A DNA stretch of 64,000 nt, taken from Apoderus coryli (taxonomy: Eukaryota; Arthropoda; Insecta; Coleoptera; Attelabidae). Position 1 is the first letter of the stretch, and each line of letters starts with the position of its first letter. Made by a program: the position numbers and the translations under genes. The stretch lies in contig OU452211.1 of NCBI GenBank assembly GCA_911728435.2, forward strand, positions 13,498,428-13,562,427. The letters run 5' to 3'. The notes beneath the pieces were generated by a model. That model had not been told where the DNA came from and ran no database searches. It saw nothing but the letters and a program-made list of their open reading frames with translations. Positions 33,427-44,753 of the stretch are shown here, one piece after another.

Positions 33427-35127
33427 TTGCAAGTATCCTATAATTCCAGCATTAGCAACGATGGCCAAGAGTTGGTGGATCTATTCGCTGCCTACTTTGA
33501 GTCCGTCTATTCCCCTGGGGATGCTGATTCCTTGGGTGGCGCTTCTTGCTTGCCGGGGCAGCGGGATCGACTGGGCGATTATCACATAAATATTGCAGAC
33601 ATATTTGATGAGCTTAGTACGATGAATATCAATAAGGGGTCTGGTCCTGATGGTGTTGCACCAAGACTATTAAAGGGATGCAGTTTCGCACTGTCCCGTC
33701 CTCTACATATAATTTTTGATGCCTCCATCCAGTTTGGTCACTTTCCTAGTCGTTGGAAGGTTAGTTTTGTGACGCCAATCTTTAAATCTGGTAACAAGAG
33801 TGAGGTATCTAATTATAGACCCATTTCTATCATCAACGCTATACCCAAGTTATTTGAGAAGATATTAACTAAACACTTAAAGCTCATTTTGGAACCTCTT
33901 GTTAACGACCAACAGTTCGGATTTGTTTCGCGAAGGTCAGCAGCGCTTAACCTGCTTGAGTATTCAAACGATTTGTGTCGTGCCTTGGGAGAGGGATGCC
34001 AGGTACATTCGATCTACACCGATTTCTCCAAGGCCTTTGATAGGGTGAACCACCGGTTGCTGATGCGCAAGCTTCACTTGACAGGCTTACCGGTTGGCAT
34101 TTTGCGCTGGATACAGAGTTATTTGCAGGACAGATCGCAGATTGTGCGTGTGAATGAGTTCCAGTCAAGACCTATTCATGTTTCATCAGGTGTGCCCCAA
34201 GGTTCACATTTGGGACCACTCTTGTTTAATTTGTTTATTAATAATATTGAACGATGTTTTCTTTATAGTAATTTTAAATTGTTTGCAGATGATCTTAAAT
34301 TTTATCGTAAGATTGGCTGTGTGACGGACTGTTATTTGCTGCAGGATGATCTGATTAGACTTATGCATTGGTGTGACCGAAATGAAATGGTGCTTAATGC
34401 TTCAAAGTGTTTCTATGTGGGTTTTCATCGTGCGAGGGAACCTTTCTTGTATAAGTACGTTATCTCCGACACTCGCTTGACTTGTAGGACTTTTGTGGTT
34501 GATCTTGGTGTTAGGATAGATCATTCCTTGACCTTTGTGGATCACATAAATTGCATGACAACTAAGGCATTGAAAATGTTAGGATTTATTAAACGTATTA
34601 CTTCTGATTTCACAGATATAAGATCGATTAGACTGCTATACAATGCATTGGTCAGACCACATTTGGAATATGCATCGGCGGTTTGGAATCCATCTTACGC
34701 AAGCCATGTGGACAGTATTGAGAGGGTTCAGCATAAATTTTTAAGATTTATGCATTTTAAGCTTGGACGTCCTCCACCGCCAGATTATACTTACGACTAC
34801 TTTTCACTGTGCGATGATTTGAGATTGACCATTTTGGCTGAGCGAAGAAGCGTGAAGGATCTGATTGTTTTGTACAGGGTGTTGAATGGTTTAGTCTCCT
34901 CTTCGCACTTATTGTGCGAGATTACTTTTCGCGTTCCAGTGCGTCGGGTCAGAGGTACTCGGCTGTTTCATGAGCCGTTCTGTCGCAGAAATTGTACGTC
35001 TCATGGATTTATTCCACGAGTTTTGAGATCGGCTAATCGTCACCTGGCTGTCGATCCGGATCTCGATTTTTTTTCACCTTACGGTGAGTTTGTTAAGGGT
35101 TTGCGACAACGTCATCACATTCGCTAA
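33427..35127 (+). CDS. RT-G: 5'-truncated reverse transcriptase with intact frame
   Basis: A 566-codon open frame from a non-LTR element. It starts within the region before the RT (DGQELVDLFAAYFESVYS). It has GSGPDGVAPRLLKGC, VSNYRPISI, IYTDFSKAFDRVNH (about residue 200), SSGVPQGSHLGPLLFN, KLFADDLKFY (about residue 288), WCDRNEMVLN and the C-terminal block FRVPVRRVRGTRLF. It ends at TAA 35125-35127, with a 3' UTR ending in (AAAT)n near 35312-35331. The endonuclease is missing, so it is 5'-truncated, but no lesion is seen in the RT. This suggests a recent insertion. It begins exactly where RT-E ends. Confidence 0.92.
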   Translation: MQVSYNSSISNDGQELVDLFAAYFESVYSPGDADSLGGASCLPGQRDRLGDYHINIADIFDELSTMNINKGSGPDGVAPRLLKGCSFALSRPLHIIFDASIQFGHFPSRWKVSFVTPIFKSGNKSEVSNYRPISIINAIPKLFEKILTKHLKLILEPLVNDQQFGFVSRRSAALNLLEYSNDLCRALGEGCQVHSIYTDFSKAFDRVNHRLLMRKLHLTGLPVGILRWIQSYLQDRSQIVRVNEFQSRPIHVSSGVPQGSHLGPLLFNLFINNIERCFLYSNFKLFADDLKFYRKIGCVTDCYLLQDDLIRLMHWCDRNEMVLNASKCFYVGFHRAREPFLYKYVISDTRLTCRTFVVDLGVRIDHSLTFVDHINCMTTKALKMLGFIKRITSDFTDIRSIRLLYNALVRPHLEYASAVWNPSYASHVDSIERVQHKFLRFMHFKLGRPPPPDYTYDYFSLCDDLRLTILAERRSVKDLIVLYRVLNGLVSSSHLLCEITFRVPVRRVRGTRLFHEPFCRRNCTSHGFIPRVLRSANRHLAVDPDLDFFSPYGEFVKGLRQRHHIR

Positions 35128-35413
35128 GACATTTTGTTTTATTGTTATTAATGTGTTATTGTTTGATATTTCATTTTTATGTTCAGCTCTTCAAGATGTT
35201 TAAATTTTTGTAGCTGTATGCTTATTATTGTATTATTGTTTTTATGGTTCTGTAATCTTGATGTAATTAAATTTATATTTGTGTTTTGTATAATGGACTT
35301 AAGTCCGTAAATTAATAAATAAATAAATAAATTATTTTCCACATGTCATGTAAACGAAAATAACTTGGAAGCATTACGTAAAACGCAGATTCAAACAAAC
35401 ATACTGAAATTTA

Positions 35414-35680
35414 TTACGACAGTAGTGTAGATTTTAAGGATAAAAAGGAAGTATCTATCCCTACCCCACGCATCTGGTTATAGCAGAAAACTATTTTTAC
35501 TACTATTTTTTCTATTCCAACTGAAGTAAACACACGCTGAGGAAATCTTTCAGTGTACAACCGCCTAGCTTCTAATGCATTGCCATCACCGAGTCCACAA
35601 ATAATGAAGTGCATGTCGGTCATCTCGGCATTTGTATAGTGATTCATGTTAAGGCACTTCAACAAATTTGATAGATTCAA
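35414..35680 (-). pseudogene. N-terminal fragment of DUF4817-type transposase
   Basis: A minus-strand frame of about 88 codons. Its middle, NHYTNAEMTDMHFIICGLGD then GNALEARRLYTERFPQR, is the hallmark N-terminal helix-turn-helix of DUF4817-type mariner transposases. Homology stops after FPQR and the rest is frameshifted or foreign. It may derive from the same family as the catalytic fragment at 22932-23120. Confidence 0.7.
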
Positions 35681-35814
35681 AATGATTGGCGCAGTCTAAT
35701 AACATCAACGTTACTAATTTTTAGTCGAATTATTCACAAATATTCTTGGTATATTGAAAAATATTTTAAATTTTCATCTCGTAAACGAAGCAACATATAT
35801 GGAAAAAGTACAAG

Positions 35815-36705
35815 AGATAAAAAAGTTTTTTATATGATAAAGTCAAAGTCTAATCTCCACAAAATAAATTCAATAGAAATCTTAATTATCTCCAAACATG
35901 GAACTTCGAACAGAATATCCCTTTCAGTCACGAGTTTTTTTTAAGAGAGATAAAAATTTTATTATAACATTTTTAACTTACTTAATTTTTTAAAAGATTT
36001 TTGAAAATATTTAGAAATTGGAAAAAATGCAATTTTTGCAAAAAAATTGATGTTCGTTTTAACGAACATGGTGACTTAACGTATGTGAAAAAAAATCCGG
36101 GTAATGAAGAAATGCCTTTATTTGTTATGAAAACTAACAAAACAATTACGTTCACGATTTATGCATAAGTGAATATTATATTGGCTTCAAAGAAAATTAG
36201 ATTTTTTAAAGAATCTTGCAACTAGATCTACTACTTGCCTCATTATTGTCACCAGCAGTTCCTGTTTCTGCTGCGTTTTCCTCAACGTTACCCTCTTTCT
36301 CTTCAACGTTCTCCTCTCCAACGTTCCCCCTCTTCCTCCCCAACGTTCCCCTCTTCATATACTTATTATTCTAGAACTTTCATCATAGTCTGTTTCTTCA
36401 AACTCTTCACCCTGTATAAAAAGAAAAAAAGAGATACGATAGCTTAACAATGTTAATTTTTAAATCATAAAAATCAACAAAAACATTTTCCATAAAGTGA
36501 CCTCAATGGAAATCTTCTGGAACATTAATTTAAGTTTCTCTTGTTACCACTGATGATGGAACTAGTTTAAAGTTCCGAAACATGTTTGAAGATAATTAAG
36601 ATTTCTATTGAATTTATTTTGTGGAGATTAGACTTTGATTTCATCATATAAATACACAACTCCACTTAAGAATGGACTATTTTTTCAAATTAAAAAAGTT
36701 TTTGT
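35815..36705. repeat. Foldback element with ~60-bp inverted arms
   Basis: Arms 35833-35893 and 36590-36652 are inverse copies (gataaagtcaaagtctaatc ... aattatc). Between them is non-coding sequence including a CT-rich tract with repeated CCAACGTTC (about 36270-36360). A hammerhead-like motif sits just inside the right arm. The right outer flank 'cttaagaatggacta' also ends the foldback arms inside the P-like elements, so these belong to one family. Confidence 0.6.
36541..36600 (+). ncRNA. Hammerhead-like motif with one bulged base
   Basis: CTGATGA at 36550-36556, one unpaired T, stem II GGAAC (36558-36562)/GTTCC (36572-36576), GAAAC at 36577-36581, and palindromic stem III ACATGT (36580-36585) followed by T as the cleavage-site base. 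Stem I is weak (two pairs, an internal loop, then about five pairs including wobbles). The extra T between A9 and stem II departs from the canonical core, so activity is uncertain. Confidence 0.5.
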
Positions 36706-36754
36706 TTTAGTTGCTTTATCTCAAGTCAATATCGAAATTAAATTACAATCAGTG

Positions 36755-37196
36755 GCGTACATTTTTTTTGCCAATAATTTTTATTAAGTTGCCCCTTTAA
36801 CGCGACTGGAGTTAATAATTTTGATCTAGTTAGGGCCATATATAAGCTTCCTATTTCTAGCAAACATCGCTGCCAAATGTCAAAGAAACAAGCAATTCCG
36901 GACTTATGTTTATGGGAACTCTTTTTCATAAAATTGCCTGAGAAATCACCCCCTTAAATATTGCCGCGTCTTTTTGGAACACCCTATATCGTGTGTTCTA
37001 TTTGTACTAAGCAAGTACAGACCTGTGTGCGGTATAACCTGAAGTGCGCATTTGAAAACATTTTGTTCCCACTGACATCGACAGTGATACAATTCCGAAT
37101 TCCGTTTCACAATTTTACAACCATTAATTTCCAAGATATCTATCGCTGCAATTTATAGTGAGACATCCTGTACAAGGAGTCCAAAACTAGGTACTT
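36755..37196. repeat. Interspersed repeat, second copy
   Basis: Same repeat as 2578-3050, here without the 27-bp duplication and with an extra ~37 bp (ctatatcgtgtgttctattt...). It is interrupted by the CCCAAC element after 'ggtactt' and resumes at 39354-39398. Confidence 0.7.
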
Positions 37197-37422
37197 CCCA
37201 ACTAGCAATTCGACATTCTTAAAGAACTAATATATTTTATAATTATTTTATTGCCGCTTAGTTAAAACTTTTTTGTTTTTTAAAGTTTCGTTTCGTGATT
37301 AAACTGCTGTGTTAAACTTTTCTGTGAGAAAAATTGTTTTAAGAACGTTTTTACAGCAAAATAATAAAATAGTTATAAAATGGCAAAACATTAGTGACTA
37401 TAATAATTAGAAGGAAACTGTA

Positions 37423-37770
37423 ATGGAATCTAATCAAATTAATGACAATATTTACATTAATAAGACACCAAAAAATATTGTGGACACTGATAAATTCTCA
37501 GGAGGAATTATTACTAGATGGTGAGCGGGTAGCCGAAATAGAGAATTGGATACCTATCCTGGTGATCAATATCATGCTTCAAGCACAACAAGTGAGTTAG
37601 AAAAAAATGCAAAACTAAGAGAAAACATGCGATCATGGGCAGTATCAAATAATGTTCCGCATTTTTCCTAAACGAAGCTTTTTGCCATACTCAATGAATG
37701 CCAAATTTTCTACCTCAAGATCCTCGAACTCTCTTAAAGATACTCGACAAACCGTTTTAATAACGGCAAT
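37423..37770 (+). pseudogene. Decayed N-terminus of the CCCAAC-element protein
   Basis: Opens MESNQINDNIYINKTPKN, meets TGA after GGIITRW, then continues in frame with SELEKNAKLRENMRSWAVSN and a stop. A shifted frame near 37710 reads LPQDPRTLLK. Blocks of this type (a short helical segment, then LP.D.RTLL) are found at the N-terminus of transposase-domain proteins of animal EnSpm-like elements, from memory. Multiple breaks: not functional. The same trace lies in reverse at about 42425-42080. Confidence 0.45.
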
Positions 37771-38435
37771 TATAACATACATAACATAACCAAAGGGCTC
37801 AATTTAGGTTATGTTTAAATTACTCCTGTAAAAGCTAATAATAGAGTAGCTATAGAAGCATTTTGTTTTATAAGAACACATTAAAAGCTTTTATAAAACA
37901 TATTATGTTAAAGTTTGTTTTGTAAAACTCTGTTTACTATTTTATTATTATTCCAATATTGAGACGATGCGACACACAGCGGCGACTCACACAAACATCA
38001 AAGTATCAAGCACGATTACTTCAAGTAGACAGGACTAGACTTGATTAATTTGTATACATTTTATCTTATCAATTTTTTGCAGCACCTTTAAATTAAATTT
38101 TGATTTTTTAGAGCATTTATATAAAAGCTTGTTTTAGTTTGTTTTACTATTAATTTATTTTAAATAACGGCAAAAGATAACTAAATACATAAAACTTCAA
38201 GGAAAATACTTGTAATTAACTTCATTATTCATTATCAAGCTTAGTGAAATATATATTTTTATCTCTTACACCATAACTGGTTTCTAAAAGTGTCTCCAAG
38301 TTTACATAAAACATAGGTACCTACTTATATTTTGGCTAGTATCCATATGATAGATATAAAAGAATCATATCATCATTCTTATGCTATCAAAGGGGTTTCA
38401 GGTAATATTAATTTTATATTAGATTTTATATGCAC

Positions 38436-38609
38436 TTACAATATTATGAGATTTATGTTTTTTAACGAATACACCCCTGTATAAAACAATTCAGCAGTTA
38501 TTTTATAATAGCTATCTAAAGAGCATACTCGTCTGGGTTGAGATAATTTTGTTTTATAAGCATCGTATAAGGAAGAAGCCATTTTTGGTTTCTTTAAATT
38601 GTTAGCCAT
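38436..38609 (-). CDS. Small conserved ORF in CCCAAC element (copy 1)
   Basis: A 57-codon frame starting MANNLKKPKMASSLYDAY and continuing KTKLSQPRRVCSLDSYYK, with stop at 38436. Copy 2 (41240-41413) keeps the frame with two amino-acid changes. Function not recognised; a Lys/Arg-rich start might be part of a second transposon protein. Conservation could simply reflect recent common origin of the two copies. Confidence 0.35.
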   Translation of the reverse strand: MANNLKKPKMASSLYDAYKTKLSQPRRVCSLDSYYKITAELFYTGVYSLKNINLIIL

Positions 38610-40425
38610 GTTGACCAAACTGTTAAAATTAATATTTTTTCTAATTCGTAAAATTTTCTTAGCTAATAAGCTCTACAGAATCAGTCATTATATAATAAAG
38701 GATATCGCAAAAGATTATTTTCAACAATAAGTGACAATAAAAAAAATATTTTATATAATTTATAAAATCTAAATTCATTAATTTACATAATTCACGAGGC
38801 GCATTAAAATTTTAATAATAATATACAATATATTTAACAGTAAATTTTGTTTCGCAGCCAAATCTGCTCATGGGTGAATTTTATCTGACTTATTTTATTA
38901 TTCATTATTGGGTATTATAGCATTTCATATTATTTTTACCTCCATCATTGTTCAGATTTTATTAATGTGTACCAACAACAATGCATAATAATTATAAAAT
39001 AATTTTGTATAAAAAGGTATTTTAAAAAAACGTTTTTATCCTTTAACTGTTGCCGCTGAGAGCAAAAATGTTGAAATTGAGGCTCTTATAAAAGATTTAT
39101 AAAATATGTTTATAACAGTTTTATTTGATTTTTATTAAATATTTATAAACGTTCTAAAAACTATTGTATAATAGCAACAAGCAACATTTATAGAACCGTT
39201 AAAGAGTCGATTTGTTTTATAAATCTGCGCCTTTTTCGTGTTTATAAGGCGCGTAAGAACGTTGTGAAAATGTTTATAAAACAATGGGTGTTTTATAAAA
39301 TATATTTTATAAATGTTCTTACAGCAATTAAAAAAGTTAAATTGTTAGTTGGGTTGTGTTTCGATACTTTTATCAAAATCAATGTCCCGTATATATTATA
39401 TTGATCTTGGTTGAAGAGATGTGATGATATGATCCTATAACTTAATAAGAAGTTCTTTCGGTGTATTGGAAAGAGTCCATGCCGTTATTGTATTGTATTT
39501 ATATAGCTGTGCTGTATGTTCCACCATATGTTTCTGATGATACTTTTTCTGATCTTTTTGAAGCAATAGAATCTTTTGAATTTTTGATAAATGTGAACGT
39601 GTTGTTTTTAGGTGATTTTAATGTATCAGGTTATGTTTTTGCCAATAATAGCAGCAAATCATATGGCACTCTAAGCAATTTTTCCACACTATTTGGTCTT
39701 AACCAGTACAACAATGTTTTTAATAGTCAGGGTCGATTACTCGACTTGGTGTTTTCAAACCTATTATGTAAAGTGGAGCATAATACTTGCCCACTTGTTG
39801 ATGAAGATAGCTACCATCCTTGTCTAATAATTAGTATACATAGATTTGTTAATAGAAATAAATCTCAATTTTCTCTGAATACGTCAAATAGAGCCTATAA
39901 CTTTAAAAAAGCCGATTATTTGTTGCTATACGAGGCTATTGGTTTGTTTGATTGGTCGTTCTTACAGAATTGTGATGATGTGAATGCAGCTGTCTGTCAA
40001 TTTTATGACAGTTTGTATTCTATTTTTATGTTCCACTGTACAAGAATTATAAAAGAAAATTTCCATTTTGGTTTACCGGTAGCTTAATTAAAAATATAAA
40101 ATTTAAGGAATATTTGCATAAAAAATATAGGAGTACAAACAACATAAATTTTTTGATTCAGTTTAAAAATATGAGGCGCTTGTGCAAGGAAGAACAGAGG
40201 ACTGCATTTGGTAACTATGTCTCTAATGTACAGAATTCTCTTAGGAACGATCCTCAGAGTTTTTGGTCATATTTTCATAACAAGTCTGGAATTTGCCGTA
40301 TCCCAAACACTATGTGGTGGGACGGTGAGTCTGAATGTGATCCTCAGGCTATTGTTAACTCCTTCGCTACTTTCTTTCACAGCGTCTTTCTTGATTCACC
40401 TCAATACTGTGCGCCGAGTGGCTCT

Positions 40426-43098
40426 CCCAACTAACAATTTAATTTTTTTAATTGCTGTAAGAACGTTTATAAAATATATTTTATAAAACACCCATTGTTT
40501 TATAAACATTTTCACAACGTTCTTACGCGCCTTATAAACACGAAAAAGGCGCAGATTTATAAAACAAATCGACTCGTTAACGGTTCTATAAATGTTGCTG
40601 GTTGCTATTATACAATAGTTTTTAGAACATTTATAAATATCTAATAAAAATCAAATAAAACTGTTATAAAACAGTTTTATTATAACTCTGTTACTAGAAC
40701 AAAGCGACATATTTGTATAACTAGTATAAAACTGTTATAAACATATTTTATAACTCTTTTATAAGAGCCTCAATTGCAACATTTTTGCTATCAACAGCAA
40801 CAGTTAAAGGATATAAACGTTGTTCTAAAATACCTTTTTACACAAACTTATTTTATAATTATTATACATTGTTGTTGGTACACATTATAAAATCTGAACA
40901 ATCATGGAGGTAAAAATAATATAAAACGCTATAATACCCAATAATGAATAATAAAATAAGTCAGATAAAATTCACCCATGAGCAGATTTGGCTGCGAAAC
41001 AAAATTTACTGTTAAATATATTGTATATTATTACTAAAATTTTAATGCGCCTCGCGAATTATGTAAATTAATGAATTTAGATTTTATAAATTATATAAAA
41101 TATTTTTTTTATTGTCACTTATTGTTGAAAATAATCTTTTGGTATATCCTTCATTATGTAATGACTGATTCTGTATACCTTACTAGCTAAGATAATTTTA
41201 CAAATTATAAAAAATATTAATTTTAAAAGTTTGGTCAACATGGCTAACAATTTAAAGAAACTAAAAATGGCTTCTTCCTTATACGATGCTTATAAAACAA
41301 AATTATCTCAACCCAGACGAGTATGCTCTTTAGATAGCTATTATAAAATAACTGCAGAATTGTTTTATACAGGGGTGTATTCGTTAAAAAACATAAATCT
41401 CATTATATTTTAAGGGTAATATAAAATTAATATTACCTGAAACCCCTTTGATAGCATAAGAATGATATGATGATATGATTCTTTTATATCTATCATATGG
41501 ACACTAGCCAAAATATAAGTAGATACCTATGTTTTATGTAAACGTGAAGAATTTTTTATAAACCAGTTATGGTGTGAAAAAGGATATATTTCACTAAGCT
41601 TGATAATGAATAATGAACCTAATTACAAGTATTTTTCTTGAAGTTTTATGTATTTAGTTATCTTTTGCCGTTATTTAAAATAAATTAATAGTGAAACATA
41701 CTAAAACAAGCTTTTATATAAATGCTCTAAAAAATCAAAATTTAATTAAAAGGTGCTGCAAAAAATATATAAGATAAAATGTATACAAATTAATCAAGTC
41801 TAGTCCTGTCTACTTGAAGTATTCGTGCTTGATACTTTGATGTTTGTGTGAGTCGCCGCCGTGTGTCGCATCGTCGCAATATTGGAGTAATAATAAAATA
41901 GTAAACAGAGTTTTACAAAACAAACTTTAATATAATATGTTTTATAAAAGCTTTTAATGTGTTCTTATAAAACAAAATGCTTTTATAATTACTCTCTTAT
42001 TAGCTTTTACGGGAGTAATTTAAACATAACCTAAATTGAGCTCTTTGTTTATGTTATGTAGGTATGTATGTTATAACTGCCGTTATTAAAACGGTTTGTT
42101 GAGTGTCTTTAAGAGAGTTCGAGGATCTTGAGGTAGAAAATTTGGCATGCGTTTATTGAGTATAGCAAAAAGCTTCTTCTGGAAAAATGCGGAACATGAT
42201 TTGATACTGCCCATGTTTTCTCTTAGTTTTGCATTTTTTTCGAGCTCACTTGTTGTGCTTGAAGCATGATATTGGTCACCAATTCTCTATTTCGGCTACC
42301 CGCTCACCATCTCGTAATAATTCCTCCTGAGAATTTATCAGTCTCCAAAATATTTGGTGTCTTATAAATTGTCATTAATTTGATTAGATTCCATTACAGT
42401 TTCCTACTCATTATTATAGTCACTAATGCTTTCCCTTTGATAATTTATAATATTGTAATTAATTTTCTATTAAATGCACAACTGCTTTTCGTTTGGACAT
42501 TTTAAACCTGTGTATGATATAACAATAAATATCAGTTGAAAATAAATAAGACTATGTTATATATTAGTTCTAGGTAATGTTTATGACAGCATTTTAATTT
42601 TATAAAATATGCATTGGCAACATATTTATTTTTTTATTGTTTTTAATAAAATAACTAAAAAACAATTTTGTAATTATTAATTTGCGCACAAATTTGCTGC
42701 AGCAAACAAATCGCTCTTAATAACGACAATAAAAAAACTATTTTATTATTACGAAACATACTTTAACAGAATAATTTTATAATTGTTTTTAAAGGAACAA
42801 GTTAATCCAGACTAGTACTTTTACAAAATGCTTTTAAAACCAATTATCATTCGGAACAAATTCGTCCTATAAAAAATATTTTATAAACGTTTATAAAACT
42901 GTTACGATATCATATTTTATAACTATTTTATTATTTTGCTGTAAAAACGTTCTTAAAACAGTTTTTCTCACAGAAAAGTTTAACACAGCAGTTTTATCAC
43001 CAAACGAACCTTTAAAGAACAAAAAAGTTTTTACTAAGCGGCAATAAAATAATTATAAAATATATTAGTTCTTTAAGAATGTCGAATTGCTAGTTGGG
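40426..43098 (-). mobile_element. CCCAAC-ended DNA transposon, copy 2
   Basis: 2.67 kb, in reverse orientation to copy 1, inside RT-A copy 2. CT flanks both sides (40424-40425, 43099-43100). The empty site in RT-A copy 1 (10918-10932, 'gtggctctgtcagtacc') confirms the exact ends and the 2-bp duplication. It is about 500 bp longer than copy 1, mainly in the region near 42430-42960. Contains the small ORF at 41240-41413 on the plus strand. Confidence 0.75.
41240..41413 (+). CDS. Small conserved ORF in CCCAAC element (copy 2)
   Basis: 57 codons, MANNLKKLKMASSLYDAY onward, differing from copy 1 by Pro/Leu and a final Leu/Phe. Same position relative to the element ends. Unknown function. Confidence 0.35.
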   Translation: MANNLKKLKMASSLYDAYKTKLSQPRRVCSLDSYYKITAELFYTGVYSLKNINLIIF

Positions 43099-44607
43099 CT
43101 GTCAGTACCAATGTTTTCCACGTTGGTCAAATTGAAATATCTGACATATTCTCAGCATCCAAACGCCTTAATAACAAATTTACCTCGGGTTCTGATAATG
43201 TTCCTTCATTCTTTGTCAAAGATTGCATTTCCGTGTTGGCTACTCCTCTGAAGTCAATTTTCGACCTAATTCTAAAAACAAACACTTACCCGGATCTATG
43301 GAAGGAATCTAAAATTGTCCCAATCTTTAAGTCTGGCGACAGGTCTCATATAAATAACTATCGTCCTATTTCCTTATTATCTAACTTTTCTAAGCTGTTT
43401 GAATCTATCTTGTATGAACGGATTTACACGAAATTCAGCTTGAGCGATGTCATGCGTTCACGGATTTGTGTGTCACATTCGATCACAAATTTTTATTCCT
43501 TGACCACATCAATAGAGTGACATCTGTATGTATGGCTTCATAATGCGTAACTGTAGAGGCTTTGATAGTGTTTCTGTGCTCATTACTCTGTTTAACACAT
43601 ATGTCAGATCGAAACTAGAGTACTCGTCTATTGTCTGGTATCCTCAGTATAATGCTCACAAGTTGGAGATCGAAAAAATACAACGCCGGTTTCTAAAGTA
43701 TCTAGTTTTTAAAACAGATGGGGTTTATCCTGTTAGAGGAATCGATCATTGTTTGTTGCTGTCTCGTTTTAATATGCAGAGCTTGGAATATAGAAGAATT
43801 CAGTGTTCATTAGTAATGTTATATAAATTATTGCGAGATAAGATGGACTGTTCTTCCTTGTTATCAAGTATAAATTTTTTAGTTCCTAGATTGAATACTA
43901 GATCAAATGCGACATTTTATTTAGACAGAGCTAGAACTAATGTGTTATTGAGATCGCCTGTACATATTATGTGCAATAATTTTGATTTAATTTCTGGTAG
44001 ATGTGACATTTTTACAACGTCAGAATATAACCTTAAAATGTTAGCTGCAGAAACATTTATAGTGTAAAGATTTATAGTGTAAATGTGTGTATTGTAAGTT
44101 TTCTTTGTGTATTTAATTAATTTAATAGTTATTGATTTTATATGTATTGTCCTATAATTGGGAAACTGTTGGGCAATAAATGCTTTATTATTAGTATTAT
44201 TATTGAGGGATCCAAACAGTATAACCCTAGACTCAATATTTTCTATGTTAGGAAGCTTGAAATATACTTCTTTGTAATCGATATTATTCCAGACCTTTCC
44301 CATTAAATAGCCGCAAATAATAGAAAAACTGATCAAAAATTGCTCATTGCACGATCAATCAAATTTTAGCTCAACTCAGATTGATCCAGATATTGCTTAT
44401 ATTTTATCGGCAGTGGCGTAACAAAGCCGATTCAGTTTTATTGCCACCCAACCATCTATAGAGTCTTTGTATACAAAATAACATAATTAATAACACTGTA
44501 TTCGATAAAACGGTCATGAAACTTTGGTGTACTAATTTTGACCTGCCATGAAGCGTGAAAAATGTTGATGAAACTGTGCCTTCCAAGTTAACATTATTTA
44601 TTTCTAG

Positions 44608-44753
44608 GTATGACCGTAATAGCCCGTCACCGCCCTACGACTCAGAGTATGGTGCATCACCACCACCACTAAGAGGCTATAGCCCCTACAACAGCAGGGA
44701 GGAGAGGAGAGATTATAAAAGACCACAAATTAGAAATAATAGGAATAATAAAG
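44608..44753 (+). CDS. Host-gene exon A (copy 2)
   Basis: 146 nt between TTTATTTCTAG and a GTACTT donor, with protein sequence identical to 17554-17699 (YDRNSPSPPYDSEYGASPPP...). It would splice in phase to exon C at 52377, across a 7.6-kb intron holding a P-like element, RT-B and RT-C. Upstream intron sequence carries differences absent from the exon itself. Gene unknown. Confidence 0.6.

Larger units (their letters stand above)
37197..39353 (+). mobile_element. CCCAAC-ended DNA transposon, copy 1 (CMC/EnSpm-like?)
   Basis: Starts CCCAACTAGCAATTCGAC at 37197 and ends in the inverse of CCCAACTAACAATTTAAC at 39353. TT flanks both sides; the uninterrupted repeat at 2995-3010 (aggtacttgtgtttcg) gives the empty site. 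The subterminal regions are full of TTATAAAAC motifs. Damaged coding traces (MRSWAVSNNVPH, LPQDPRTLLK) resemble the N-terminus of animal EnSpm/CMC-type transposase-domain proteins. A 2-bp duplication also fits that superfamily. Non-autonomous. Family assignment tentative. Confidence 0.65.
39400..44190 (+). pseudogene. RT-A copy 2: retroelement with insertion and deletion
   Basis: The paralogue of RT-A copy 1, with more endonuclease retained (39461 onward: AVLYVPPYVSDDTFSD, LFLGDFNVSG) and Lys where copy 1 has a stop. A 7-bp loss near 40027 shifts the frame. The CCCAAC element sits at 40426-43098. At 43428 the RT jumps from 'ggatttacac' to 'gaaattcagc', deleting everything from the fingers through the FADD catalytic box (equivalent to 11253-16360 of copy 1) across a 2-bp CG microhomology. 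The thumb and C-terminus follow (43528-44067), then a TTA tail near 44175-44190. Confidence 0.9.

Noticed and set aside
33947..34168. Minus-strand frame inside RT-G
   Set aside because: Opposite-strand shadow of an intact reverse transcriptase.
36235..36447. Ser/Leu/Phe-rich 70-codon frame
   Set aside because: It comes from a CT-rich simple tract with repeated CCAACGTTC; no conserved features.
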